Of a DNA stretch of 64,000 bases, positions 12,201 through 24,258 are shown one piece after another. Below the pieces are notes generated by a model. It searched no databases, was not told the DNA's origin, and worked only from the letters and a program-made list of their open reading frames with translations. Position numbers and translations under genes: made by a program. Source of the DNA: Azolla pinnata (Eukaryota > Streptophyta > Polypodiopsida > Salviniales > Salviniaceae); the NCBI GenBank assembly GCA_037176905.1, contig JBBBWG010022557.1:1-64000 (forward strand), read 5' to 3'. The stretch's first letter is position 1; the number at the start of each line of letters is the position of its first letter.

Positions 12201-15200
12201 CTAAAATGTTCAGAATTCAGGACATGGGAAATTTAAAACTGGTCCCATCTCAAAACTTCCAGTTCTCACAGTTTCAGATCAAAAGAATGTACTCCGTGAT
12301 ATTCCTGTCTGCCAGGTTAGTAAACTGTCATATATACTGCAGCCTGCTGAAAAGTAATGAATTATAAATTGTTGGGAGAACCAGAGATGTAATGCACTGA
12401 AATAAAGTATGAAATGTGCCTCAGTCTTATCAAGATTGTTGTGTTTATTTAGGTTTTTCTTTTTATGAATGCATCTGCTATTATCACATGGAAAGCTCTT
12501 CAGTGATTTTCATTAGTAGTTTTTACTCAATAAATAATGAAGTAATTATTATTGCAGCCAATTCACCAGCAATTGAGATTTTTCAATTCAGAGCAGAGAA
12601 TATTTGATTATCCTGTGCGTGTATTCTTCATGGATGCGTGTAATCTTACAGCATACAATTTGGTATCAGGCGATTATAACATCTATAAGAAACTTTCTCC
12701 AACAGTAAGTCTTCTTATCTACAATTTATACTGTTAGTTTTGGAATTTCATTGTCAATGTTTGCTCTGTTTTCACATATGGCACCACACACAAAGAATCA
12801 TTTTCTACAGATGTCTGGCCACTCTATGTGATTACTTGTTACTTCAGCCGTGCATCTTGTTCAAGAACCATAAGGCCTTCATCTGTGAGGTGCCTGCATA
12901 AGATCTATGGCTGTCTATAGTTTCCTGTATAAGATATTACTTTTGGATAAAAACTGTGGAATATCAAAACATGAAAGAATTTGGTGGTGTGAAAAGCTTG
13001 AGGTTCTTCAGTTAGACAAAGGAAAGGATAAAAAGAAAGGTGCTCAGTAGAAATTATATTAATGCCTAAAATTAATGTTATGCTGTATCACTTATTTAAT
13101 GTATTACTGCTTTCTAATGCCTCTTTTATGGGTTTGAGTTATAAACACAACTTCTTGTTAAATGTCCCAAGCAGTGTTTTGTGCCCTCTTTCTTTCTGGA
13201 GCACACAAGGGAGACATCATGAGAGTTGATAAGCCCATTTGATTGCTTTGCCCATACCACTCAAAACTTGAAATATTTTACTGTGGTTTTACTTTGTAAC
13301 AGATGGAAATACAAAAGTATGATGGAGAGAGGAACATGAAATATTCTAATCTCAGTAAAACTCATGGTTGATTTGCACAAAACATTAATATCTGAAGTTT
13401 TGTTGCTGCAAACACGTCTAGGGCCAATCTATTTAGAGTTACCATATCATTGTGAATGTACTGCCTTAGGTAAAACAGTAGTGCTGTCTCAGATTGTGGC
13501 TCTTTAAGGTTAATATTTTTGCTTTTGTGGATACTCTATGAGAAGATTACAAAGAATAGACATGCAGTACTTGGATAGCAGAAATGAGTGTATACTAAGA
13601 CCATATTACAGAAGGTTGTCGAAGGAATATGTTACATAGGGTTCCCTATTGCATTAATACTAAATCTTTGTGCATCTACTTTCAGCTCGGAAAGTTCTTA
13701 CTGTGAATGCATAAAAGTTTGTTAGTGAACAGAAGTAGAAAAGCCAGATAATTTGTTGATATCTTCCTCTGCTACAGGCACTTGGAGGAAACGAGCGGGT
13801 ACCAACTCGTATGATTTACAGCATTAAAAGAAGTCTTTTTCTAATCTTCTTTGAGTGTCGAGGGGCAACAAGTGAGGTAGTTCTATATCGTGATAATTTG
13901 GAGATGGATAATCAAACAGAGCGAGCAAATACAATCATAGGTAACTGTCAGCATGTGTATCATCTTGTTTGTGATGTCAAGGATTGCTAAAATATAGCTT
14001 CTCATATACGTTTGCTGCTTGGACATTTATCATGTGTGCAATACTCCTGTGTTTGCCTGACCCTTTATTTTCTGTGTTCTGGAGGTAATGATTTCATATA
14101 CGAATCTAGAATCTGGATAATCAAGGGCAATCAACATACAATATAGATGGATTGCCCATGATTAAAATATGGTGTGTATCACGAAGATTAGATGATCACT
14201 GTGGATTAAAGCGTGACACGCATTGTGTGGATTAGGATCTAACTCTAGGGTTTCACCTAGTAAACAGTCAACCAGCCGGTTAATCTTTGACAGATATGCC
14301 AGGTTGCAAATGCGTTAGCATTGCTGGTCTATGGCAGTCAACACATGTTTACTTGAAAGAAAATAATTCAATGCTTTAATGTAATGTCATATCCTGTGAC
14401 AGTCAGCAAATCTACACTAGGTGTCCGCCACATTCACATTGTTAACCAGCCCGTGTTGGAAAACTTAAGCGTGAAGTAATTTCAGTTTCATTGAAAATCA
14501 TTGAGTTTTGACCGTGTTGAAAAACTTAAGAGTGAAGTAATTTCAGTTTCATTGACAATCATTGAGTTTTGCCCGTGTTGGAAAACTTAAGAGAAGTAAT
14601 TTCAGTTTCATTGACAATCAGTGAGTTTTGTTGATATTTATTGACGCTCTGGTAAGGATCATTGGTTGACCAGGGGTCATACAACATTGTATGTTTCTAC
14701 ATTCTAATTACTTTTCATGTAAGAAGTAATCTCCATAGTAATTTTGGCTTAATATAGGTGCTAACATACCTTTTCTTTCTCACAACTTCCCTGAATAGTC
14801 ATGTGCCATTCTTTTAATCTGTTATGGGTACAGGTTGTGATGGTGCATTTATTGGCTATAATGAGAACAAGTATGCAATTCTTGAAGATGATGGTCTAGG
14901 GCTTTCTCTGTATGTTCTGGAAGAAGATCCTAAACCAAAACCTGTACAAATACCTGTACAAATACCTGTGGAGCCTGAAAAAAATTTAGCCCTTGATGAG
15001 AACTCGTTTTCTGAGTCAAACGTCATGAGTAAAAGTCAGGATTCACTGCAGCAGGGCCCAATACAATTTGTATTTGACACTCCTGTTCAACGAATTTTCT
15101 CCACTCCACTAGGTCAGTAAGATAATATTAGAAAGCTTACTTTGAGTTTAGAATGCATACACAAACTTTTGAACTTTACTTGTGTGATACTTTCAGACTC

Positions 15201-18200
15201 TACTTTGCTCTATGCGTCACAAAATAGCCATTTGGGATTGGCCAAACTGTCAACGCTATCAATGGGTAATGATGTCTTTGAGATTTCTACTAAGCGTGAA
15301 GATGGACCATGGCTACAGTTAAAGGCAATGGAATTAGTTTTACAGGTATGAACTAATGCTGATGGTTGCACACAACATATCTTGCTTTTCTTGTGCCGTT
15401 TCAAGTATCTATGGGTTGACCAACATTGTATTTGACCCGTAATTGCTTTGAATGTCAATAAAACTTGTAACGATGTGTCGAGATACAACTGGAGTTCCGT
15501 TTTTTTCTGCTGTTGCTTAGTTGTTCTTGTTTAAAACGTCACATAGCTTAATCATAGAGCAGCTCACTTCATGATGAGGGATATTTTTATTGGAACCAGG
15601 GTTTGTTTTTTAGTAACAACAAACCTCATGAATCACTTCATATATTTCTGCACAACTGAGCCACCATGCAAAAGTGAAACATCTGCATTTTTATTTAAAA
15701 TCAAAATTATGAATTTTGAGGGGATAATAAGTAGATTCTTTTTTCTTTTTGTGGAAAGGCTTAATTTGTTTTTCTTCCATGCTGAATTGTGACAATATTC
15801 GTGAGTCTTACTTATTCTTTTTTCTTTTGATAGTGAGGGAATCCTAATTTCCTTTCTATTTGAAAGTGTATTGCTGCTCTAGGCCTGCGTAATATACTTT
15901 GTTTTGTGTTTTTGTTTGTCCCTCACTGTTAGGAATCAAGTAAATGAAACATATATGATTACTTTTTCTTCTTTTGGTGGCGGACTTGCAGGTTTGTTGG
16001 CAAGAAATACCAGGTGGTCATGTTGCAGGAGTATTAACGACTCAAAGGGTTATGATTCTTTCTTCAAAATTGGAGATTTTATCAAGCAATACAGCAAAAG
16101 CCGATCATGGATTTCCTCCAATATCCTTAAATGGTTGCAACTTTTCTAGTGTTTCATTTACATAGGGACTTATTTTTACATGACAATTACACGTCATCTC
16201 CTTGATTCCTTAGAACTTCAGGACATTGGTTTGGGCTGGTCCAGCCTTAATATTCTCAACGGCAACAACATTGGCAGTTCTTGGTTGGGATGGCATTGCA
16301 CGGCCTATAGTGACCATTGCTACTCCCAATGCAGGTAACATTATTTCTGTGGTTAAAATACTAGAGGATATCCTTTTCATATGAGCTAATACAGGGTTTC
16401 GTTTTGGCAGCATTGGTGGGTTTCTTAAATGATCGGGTACTCCTTGCATGTCCAACAGACTCAAATCCAAGGCAAAAACAGGGTGTAGAAATTAGGGTAC
16501 GGCTTGTAGGTCTGCTAGAACCACTTTTGATAGGGTGGGCTACAATGCAACGTACTATTGAGCCAAAGCTAGAGCTTGCGGAATTAATGTTTCAGTTGAC
16601 ATCTAGGTATGAAAGAATTTACAATCAATATTTTTTATATTTCAATTTGCTGTTATTCTAAATGTGACAGGCATCAAGGTTGTATTACTACACTAGATCA
16701 ATAAGTCAATAATTTTCAATATGGTGCTACAGATTGTCGAGGTTGTATTCCTATACTAGATCAGTAATTCAGTAATTCTAGAAAAGCATTTTTGTGTTAA
16801 TTTGGTTGGATATGTGTTCTTGATTATTTATCTATGCATGTTGGCTATTCAGTCTTCATGTAGGAATGGAATTCAGTTTGTAGCGGCTTGCTGGAATATG
16901 CAAAATGTATTACACATGGAAAAAGATCAATGATTTCTAAATTTTCCTTTTTGTGATCTTGTGTATAGATTTGATAGCCTTCGAGTTACTCCTCGTTTAC
17001 TTGATGTTCTTGCTACTGGTCCTGAGATATCTGGAGACTTAGCTGTTGAGCTTGCACTAGCAGGACCTCAATTCACACAGGTGATAACTAGGAGCAGAAC
17101 GTGATATTTTGTAACTGGAAATTTATCTCAGGGTTTATTCTTGGTTCATCTTTGCATGTAGGTCTTGCGGTGTCAGTATGCTGTACTTGCACGCCGTTTC
17201 AAAAAAGCCTTATCCATTTTGTTAGATGAGTTCCAGCACTCACGCGATTATCCTCGGTGTCCTCCAACCTCAAGACTCTTTCAACGTTTCAAGGAACTTG
17301 GTCGTGCTTGTGTCAAGTAAGTCGACCATGTCGAAATAGATGCAGAATCAACATATGCACTGTAACTTGATGAGTAGTTTCAGGAAACTTATAAAATCCT
17401 CATGGTTAGAGTGCAAGCTAAACCCTAAACCCTATTAAAAAGTCATTCTATTTGGAGTTATATTAATTTCCACTGTTGCATCTTTACACATTTCTCTTGA
17501 GCTTGACCACATTCTCTCTCTCTATATGGTCTTGTACTGACTTCAATCCTCCTCAACCATGACCTTTTTCTGCGGTTGTTATTGTTTCCCAGATATGGCC
17601 AGTTTGACATTGCAAAAGAGACGTTTGAAATGGTAGCTGATTATGAAAGTCTATTGGATATGTTCATCTGTCATTTGAATCCAAGTGCCCTTCGACGGCT
17701 CTCTGAAAAGCTGGAAGAGTCTGGTGCCAGTCCAGAGCTTCAACGGCAATGCGCAAAAATATTGAGTGTCCGTTCTACAAGTTGGGGACAGGGATCTCTG
17801 CTTTCTAATTTCGCAGCAGAAAGCATGCTTCCAAAAGGTCCTGAATGGGGAGGTGGAAATTGGGAAATAAAAACAGCTGCCCAAACAAGATCTATTCCAG
17901 AGTGGGAGCTTTCTAATGAAGTTACTGCATATATGAAGACGCCCAGTGGACCCATTCCAACTATTAACCCTGATCACTTGGGAGTTTATTTGGGTACACT
18001 GAAAGGCAAGGGAACTGTTGTGGAAGTGAAACAGACGGCATTGGTAAAGAGCCTTGTAAACTCGAGAGTGAGCGAGAATGGATCACCGGCGTCCTTGAAC
18101 CTTGGCTTGCTGGATGTCAAGCCTGCTAGTGATGCTTCCAGAGGTTCTGCACGACAAGGTTTGCAAGACCTTATTCGCAGCCAATCAGCGAATGATGAAC

Positions 18201-19954
18201 AAGCCAGGGCTATACAGGAGTTCAAAAATCCTGTGATGAATGACAGCAGCAGTGATGAGGAAGATGAAACAGCAAAGAAGAAGAAAATTAAGTTTGTTAT
18301 TAATCCAAAGGGAACAGCTGTGGATGTTAACAAAGTCAAAGAGGCAACTCAACAGCTGAAATTGGGTCCTGCTGGTTTATCTCGTCCGATTGAGCGAACT
18401 AGAAGTGCAACACAGGATCTGTTAGGAATTTCAGGTCCTTTACCACTGCCGGGTCCAGTTGGTTTGATCCCTAGTGTCATTCCTGGAAATACTCAAATTC
18501 CAACTCAAATTCCAACTCAAATGAATCCTGGGCTGAACCCAGGATTGATGCAAGTTGCACCACCAGTCGGTGGTGCAAATACACAGGTAGCTCCACCACA
18601 GATGGTGATGGGAATGGGAGTTACCACGGGAGGGCCAATCCCTGAAGACTTCTTCCAGCATACCACATCTGCTATTGCAACTTTCGCATCTTTTGAATCC
18701 GGTTCAACTAACCTTGCTCCTGGTGGTGCTGGAGAACGTCCTGTACCGGTTCGTGAAGTACGTTCACAGGGAAGTGGAACAAATGTGCATTTGATGGATG
18801 GTCCTCAGACGATTCCTAACCCTTTTGGCCTTGGAGTTCCTCCACAAGCCATGCCTCCGCAAGTTGTTCCTCCACGTGTCTCTGGGCAGCCTATAGGTGC
18901 AATTGCTGATCCGTTTGCTGGTGGGGTACCTCCGGCTAGTCAAGAAGTCACTCAGTTTACACCCCCAGCACCTGCACCCTCTTACCTTGCACCTGCAGCT
19001 GCTGTATCCAGTGATCTTGGTTCGTTAGTGATACCGAACAATGCCACAAATCCCACGTCAGGAGTTCCTGATGCCAGACCTACGTCACCACCTATTGTAG
19101 CTCGACCTGGGCAGGTGAATTTGGTTTTTTGGAGCACAGCTTGTTGACATGCATATTGGTTGTCTTTTAGTAATCATGGCACTTAATTCTCTACAGGTTC
19201 CTCGAGGAGCATCTGCATCAAGATGCTTTAAAACAGGGATAGCCCATCTTGAACAGAACCAACTTACAGATGCACTGTCTTGCTTTGATGAGGGTTTTCT
19301 TGCTATGGCGAAAGATCAGTCACTTGGCCAGGACATAAAAGCACAAGCAACAATTTGTGCCCAGTATAAGCTTGCAGTTCTCCTACTGCAGGTCCGTTAC
19401 ATATAGGCTTCAATGTACCACATCACATTAGCGATTTGGAGTTTTTATAAATGTCCATTCATGTATCATTCTTTGTTCAGGAAATCTCAAGGCTTCAAAG
19501 AGTTCAAGGGCCGAATGCGATCAGTGCAAAAGACGAGATAGCGAGGCTTGCACGCCATCTCAGTGCTCTTCCTCTCATGGCAAAGCATCGAACGACTTGC
19601 ATCCGCACTGCAATAAAGAAGAACATGGACGTACAAAACTATGGTTTTGCAAAGTCAATGCTTGAATTGTTGCTGTCAAGAGCCCCAAGCAACAAGCAGG
19701 ATGAGCTGCGGAGTCTCATCAATCTTTGCACTCAACGGGGTTCCAGTGATAGGTCAATCGATCCGGCTGAAGATCCTTCACTGTTTTGTGCAGCCTCACT
19801 TGGAAGGTTGTCTACGATAGGACATGATGCTTGCGATATATGTGGTGCTAAGTTCTCCACTGTTGCATCACCCATCTGCATTGTCTGTGGCATGGGCGCC
19901 ATTACCAGATCTGATGCAGTACCTAAAGGAGCTGTTGTGTCTCCTTTCTCTTAA
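6247..19954 (+). CDS. TWD40-1: TWD40-1, WD40 subunit of the TPLATE (TSET) endocytic complex, 24 exons
   Basis: Exons: 6247-6358, 6470-6579, 8617-8785, 8917-9017, 9100-9172, 9278-9425, 9641-9801, 10621-10745, 10835-10931, 11046-11145, 11254-11305, 12214-12315, 12558-12704, 13778-13940, 14834-15112, 15197-15345, 15992-16120, 16217-16334, 16411-16606, 16969-17080, 17162-17316, 17593-19114, 19197-19391, 19481-19954. They sum to 4989 nt (1662 aa), and every junction keeps phase. The product matches Arabidopsis TWD40-1 (At3g50590) as I remember it, from N-terminal propeller blades (LQPHHAAFHPTQALLAVAVG) to the C-terminus. TWD40-1 is a core subunit of the TPLATE complex, an AP-2 partner in clathrin-mediated endocytosis at the plasma membrane. 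The order is N-terminal WD40 repeats, a helical solenoid-like middle, a Pro/Gly/Gln-rich disordered region (mostly exon 22), a second helical block, and a terminal CxxC...CxxC pair (CDICGAKF, CIVCG) that resembles a small zinc ribbon. Intron 17 appears to be U12-type. Confidence 0.93.
6640..7410 (+). repeat. decayed tandem repeat of about 215 bp inside TWD40-1 intron 2
   Basis: The phrase CTCAATTGTGGATGG or close variants recurs near 6666, 6878, 7102 and 7313. Around it the same order of motifs repeats: GCTCAATTCAG, AGATCTTCTTTGCTCTGTTTT, then CCATCACTTTTGC. Spacing is about 210-228 bp with heavy divergence, so this is an old local amplification of intron sequence. Confidence 0.7.
14450..14632 (+). 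repeat. 61-bp tandem repeat, three copies, in TWD40-1 intron 14
   Basis: Copies begin at about 14450, 14511 and 14572 with the phrase CCGTGTTGGAAAACTTAAG. Each continues to TTTCATTGACAATCATTGAG. The copies differ by only a few bases, so the amplification is recent compared with the intron 2 repeat. Confidence 0.9.
16121..16216 (+). other. probable U12-type AT-AC intron of TWD40-1
   Basis: This 96-nt intron starts with ATATCCTTAA, the canonical donor of U12-dependent AT-AC introns. It ends in AC preceded by CTCCTTGAT at 16198-16206, an 8-of-9 match to the U12 branch-point consensus. The branch A is 11 nt from the acceptor, the tight spacing that U12 introns use. Splicing here joins GFPP to FRTLVW, matching the remembered Arabidopsis protein (GLPS-FRSLLW) without gap. 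No GT-AG pair nearby gives this alignment. Confidence 0.85.
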
Positions 19955-21216
19955 GAGGGCTCAAAAAAGGTGTGTTTATTTCAACATTGTTTGTCCCACA
20001 TCTTTTTTTGATTCCCTAAACATTTTGATCCATTGTTTTTTTGAGTTACATTGGTTATTCATTCACAGTATGCTCCCCACCCCCCCATTTGGATGGAGTT
20101 CTAATATATTTACATCTCTTTTATTATTACTATCCATACCTCTATGATAATGAAAAAAGGCGGAGATACTACGTGTCATAAACCTGGTGGATATGTAATC
20201 TGCTTACTTTTGTTATACCATCATCATGTACGTGAACTATAGCTGTGTAGTTCTTTTGCCTAGGAAGACGTATTTTGTTATGCTGCTTTTTACTTCATTC
20301 GAGATGGCGTTAAGCCATTTGTGGGTGATTTATAGAAAGCATTGTTATTCATCTTGTATGCTTAGCTATTCTAACAAGGTCCATCTATAAGACACACGGG
20401 ATTTCTGATCGACTCGACTATTCATACACTGAAGGACTCATATCTATGAATGAGGTTTTTCTGTTAATTTGCAGTATAAAAAAAATGTAGTCATAGATGA
20501 GTACAAAAAGCTGGTCTCAAGGTCTGCAAAGGGTATCCACATATCATCAGTCTGTATGGTGGAAGTGAACTATTGAAGTTGGTCAGAATATGGTGGAATG
20601 AGAATACATCAAGATTATTTGTACTTCTGGAACCATTGAAAGGATGTATAAATGCAGTAGAATTTTGATTGTGTATTATACTATGGTTGTATATACTCTA
20701 CCGTCAAGTGAAAGAATGTCATTTTGGCATTCTTGTTATGTTCATTTTTCTGTGCCCCAAATTGAGATTGTGGATCAGTACAGTCTAAAAGAGCATAACC
20801 AGTTTCCAAAATTGCTAAGGAATCTTGTGATCCTTCTTAATGTCACAAGTCTTTTTGAATGTTGACCGATATTCCGCATGCCATCCCAAAATTTGTTACT
20901 CCAAATTTTCTAAATGTCATAAAACAATTTTTTGGACAGCTTGAAGATTGACTACAATTTTTACGGCTATAAAACAGACAGAAGTAGCAAAGAAATGATC
21001 AAGGACAAGAAAACAAATGGAGAAGATTCATCAATAGGGGAAGCATGACGCGTTCCTGCAGGGAAAGAATGTTTTGCCATATGAACAACAAAGATGTAGC
21101 AAAAGAAAAGCTTTACATTACATGCTTCACACTCCATCAGATTTCAGGGTGAGCTCATTTCTTATGAATATCCATCCCCATCCGGAAGAGGATATGCTTG
21201 GGATAGAGATGACTGG
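19955..21216. other. convergent spacer, 3' ends of TWD40-1 and the MPB2C-like gene
   Basis: The plus-strand TWD40-1 gene ends at 19954 and the minus-strand MPB2C-like gene at 21217. The sequence between them is AT-rich with only short random open frames. It should contain both 3' UTRs. I see no further gene, RNA gene or repeat. Confidence 0.6.
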
Positions 21217-23017
21217 TTAAATTGACGGTTTTGCTGCTTTCATCAAGTAAGACTGCAGCTGCCCTCTTAGCTGCGAGATGAGCGAAAGCAGTTCTTCGTC
21301 TGGATTCTCTCTAGCAGCAACCAAACATGCAATGTACTTCTGTCTTACCAATTCCATGGATGCATCCGCATCCAAGTCGTGTGTTTGCCCATCTTCCTAT
21401 AGAAAAAAATATATCCAAAGAAATCGCATCAATGCATATGATACGAAAAGCTTGAGAACATGGGCCAAAGATTTTGATGCCATTTACCAAGAATCAGACT
21501 AAAATCATAGTAGATGATGGAAGCTCAGAGAGTACCTTCTTGGCCTGCGTCGACTTATCTGAGCTAATCCCAGCTTGACTGCGGATATGGTCATCCTCAA
21601 GCTGACTTGAGGAGATGGCTTGCATCCGGATGAGGAAGATGGCCACATTCCTTTGCAAGTTGTGCAATTCCCCCCGGATTTTGTCGACATTCGATTTCGA
21701 TACCTGAACCTCTACCTCTGCTTGTTGGAGAAGCGAGTGCAGCTTCACAATCTCATCCTGGTGATCAAAACAATGGAAAAAAAAAACAAAGATTCAGTTC
21801 ATCATCAGACATATATATATCTGTATATATATAACAAGCTGAAAACTTCGAGCTGATAGCTGGAGACCTTACCTGGCTGTCTTGCAGTGCAGTCATGTTC
21901 GTATGGAGATCCTTTTCTCGCTCCAGGGCCAGCGCTTGCATTTCGTCGATCCTTGTTTGCAAGCAAAGGATGTCTGCTTCTCTGGCACTCTGTAGAGCTT
22001 GCAATTGGTTTTCTTTATCCTTCACTTGCTGCTCGAGCTCTTCGATCCGAAACTGCAGATCTGCGACCACGTTCGCTGCCATTTTCTTATGGTTCGACGT
22101 CCGATGGCGATCCGAGGCATTCTCCCAGAATGCGTCGTCTTTCGATGCAGCCACGGATCTCTTACATAGTCCATCTTTCGGAGGTGTTCGACCCTAGACA
22201 TGATTGTTATCCCGAGACCACATTTACAACCCACATTGGATCGCTTCTCGAATCGAAATGTGTTCAACTTCGAGAATCAAACACTGACCTCCTTCTTCGG
22301 AGGTGGCGACGGAGTGAAGGCGAGGGCTGCATTATGCCGTGCGAAGGGCTTGTTGTTATGTTGATCCTGGCACACAACAGAACGAATCGAGAGATGATTG
22401 ATATACATTGCAAGAGGTTAAACAGATCTTTGCATTAACACGGAATCCGACGCAACGAATCGACAACATTCGAGGAGAAGATGCAAAGAAAAGCACCTCA
22501 CATGGGAATCCCTCCAATATTTCCCCCAATTGCCCAATGTTCTCCTGCTTGGATCCCAAAACCCTAACATACCCTAGTACCCTCTGAATGGCTAGATCCT
22601 GATCATGAGCAGCTTCCACTGCAGCTGTTTTTCCAGGAAAAGCTACAGAATTTGCTTGAAAATGTATGTGGGGTAGTTACCATGAAAGACTCGAGAAGCG
22701 GCATGATCTCTGCAAGATCCTGGTACAGGACTCGGTGCACGTCCGTTGCGGATTCGTGGTGGTGACGATGAGGATCCATGGAGATCTTGCTTTGGTAGGA
22801 CGGAGGGGAAGGTTCGGATGCGGAATTGGACGCGGGCACGCCGTTGCTACCGCCATTCTTGTGCTCTACCCACGAGGAATTGGGAGCTAAGGTCCATCGC
22901 TTCTGATCTCCTCCTGCAGGGACGTACAGGCTCGAGTAGGGCTCGTCTCCCTCGCCATCGTTTCTGGCGGAGGCCACAGTGTTTGAGGGAATTGCGGGCT
23001 TTCTTCTCGCCATGTTG

Positions 23018-23048
<31 letters not shown>

Positions 23049-23097
23049 ATAGCGGTGGCCCTGCAGCAGGGGGCTGCGTCATGTGACCCACCTCCAT
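21217..23097 (-). CDS. MPB2C-like microtubule-associated coiled-coil protein, 6 exons
   Basis: Exons are 23097-22681, 22598-22497, 22366-22289, 22193-21873, 21757-21536 and 21396-21217. All are in phase 0 and give 439 aa from the first Met (MEVGHMTQ). A later in-frame Met, in NMARRKP, could also be used. The order matches MPB2C (movement protein binding protein 2C): a low-complexity N-terminus, a short conserved block VLYQDLAEIMPLLESFM, a long central coiled coil (DLQFRIEELEQQVKDKENQL onward, exons 4-5), and a C-terminal helical tail (MELVRQKYIACLVAARENPDEE) that resembles the end of Arabidopsis MPB2C. Family knowledge: MPB2C proteins decorate cortical microtubules and bind viral movement proteins and KNOTTED1-type homeodomain proteins. 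The exon 2 acceptor (CATGATCAG) was chosen because the two better-looking upstream acceptors lead to an immediate stop. A CAG repeat encodes the poly-Ser near residue 18. Family assignment rests on architecture and two blocks only. Confidence 0.72.
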
Positions 23098-23163
23098 AGC
23101 TGCGGCTGCTTCTTCACTGCTTGCTTCAGAGCTTGCTTGCTGACTGACTGATGCAAGAAGAGG

Positions 23164-23905
23164 AAGCTGATGATGATGATGATGGTGACGGTGATGGTGG
23201 TGGTGGTGATGATGATGGTGGTGGTGATGATGATGATGGTGGTGGTGGTGATGATGATGGTGGTGGTGGTGAGGATGATGTGGTGGTGGTGATGATGATG
23301 GTGGTGATGATAATGATGATGGTGGTGATGGTGGTGAGGATGATGAGGATGATGATGATGATGATGATGATAGGGGTGATGATGATGATGATGCTGATCA
23401 TGGTGGTGATGAGGATGATGGTGGTGGTGGTGGTGGTGATGATGATGAGGATGATGGCGGTGGTGGTGATGCTGATGCCGATCATGGTGGTGATGCTGAC
23501 ATGATGATGGTGATTGATGATGTTGGTGATGATGGTGATGATAGTGGTGGTGATGATGTTGACGGTGGTGATGTTGATGATGGTGTTGCTATTGCTGCTG
23601 ATGATGATGGTGGTGGTGATGATGTTGATGATGATTGTGGTGGTGATGATGCTGATGATGATGATGATGATGGTAATGGTGGTGGTAGTGGTGGTGATGG
23701 TGGTGATGGTAATGAAGAAAATGTTTCTGACAAATGTGTCGATCCAAAGATGGCGATGATGATTAGTGGTGGTGTTGATGATGATGGTGGTGGTGATATT
23801 GATGGTGGTGATGGTAATGAAGAGAATGCTGCTAACAAATGTTTAGATCCAAAGATGATGATGATGGTGGTGATGATGGTGTGATGGTGATGATGGTGAT
23901 GGTGA

Positions 23906-23939
<34 letters not shown>

Positions 23940-24000
23940 GGTGAGGGTGATGGTGATGATTGTGGTGTGATGGTGATGATGGTGATGGTGGTGATGGGTG
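23164..24000. repeat. TGATGG/TGGTGA trinucleotide minisatellite (left mirror block)
   Basis: About 840 bp of TGA/TGG/TGC-type triplets on plus begin roughly 65 bp upstream of the MPB2C-like start codon. Two near-identical interruptions, GGTAATGAAGA(A/G)AATG around 23708 and 23813, and the shared phrase GATCCAAAGATG show that larger units were also copied. Open frames across it on both strands (poly-Met/Asp/Gly and poly-His/Ile/Ser) are artefacts. Confidence 0.95.
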
Positions 24001-24142
24001 AAGAAAATGTTGTTGACAGATGGGTAGATCCAAGGGCTATGGTGGGTCCAAGCTTATGCTCAAAGCAAGAGTGTGATTGCTAATTTTCCTAGAGCTAGAA
24101 AAAGTTGTACAGAGGCTGATAACATGCTAGAAAAGCTGAAGA

Positions 24143-24258
24143 CTTTAGGGTTTAGGGTTTTAGGGTTCATGGTCAGGGTTCAAGGTTTTAGGGTTCAAGA
24201 TTCAAGCTTTAGGGTTTTGGGGTTTTGGGGTTTAGGGTTTTAGGGTTCAAGGGTCAGC
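24143..24258. repeat. interstitial telomere-like TTTAGGG stretch, degenerate
   Basis: Multiple TTTAGGG and TTTTAGGG units are mixed with GGGTTCAAG and GGGTTCATGG variants. This is the plant telomere unit in degenerate, scattered form. Confidence 0.85.

Noticed and set aside
22599-22640. Acceptors GCTGCAG and AACAG upstream of MPB2C-like exon 2
   Set aside because: With the phase-0 donor of exon 1 both run into a stop within ten codons; the CATGATCAG acceptor keeps the frame.
23126-24033. Poly-His, poly-Ile/Thr and poly-Asp/Gly open frames
   Set aside because: Artefacts of the triplet minisatellite, with no start context, splice partner or family.
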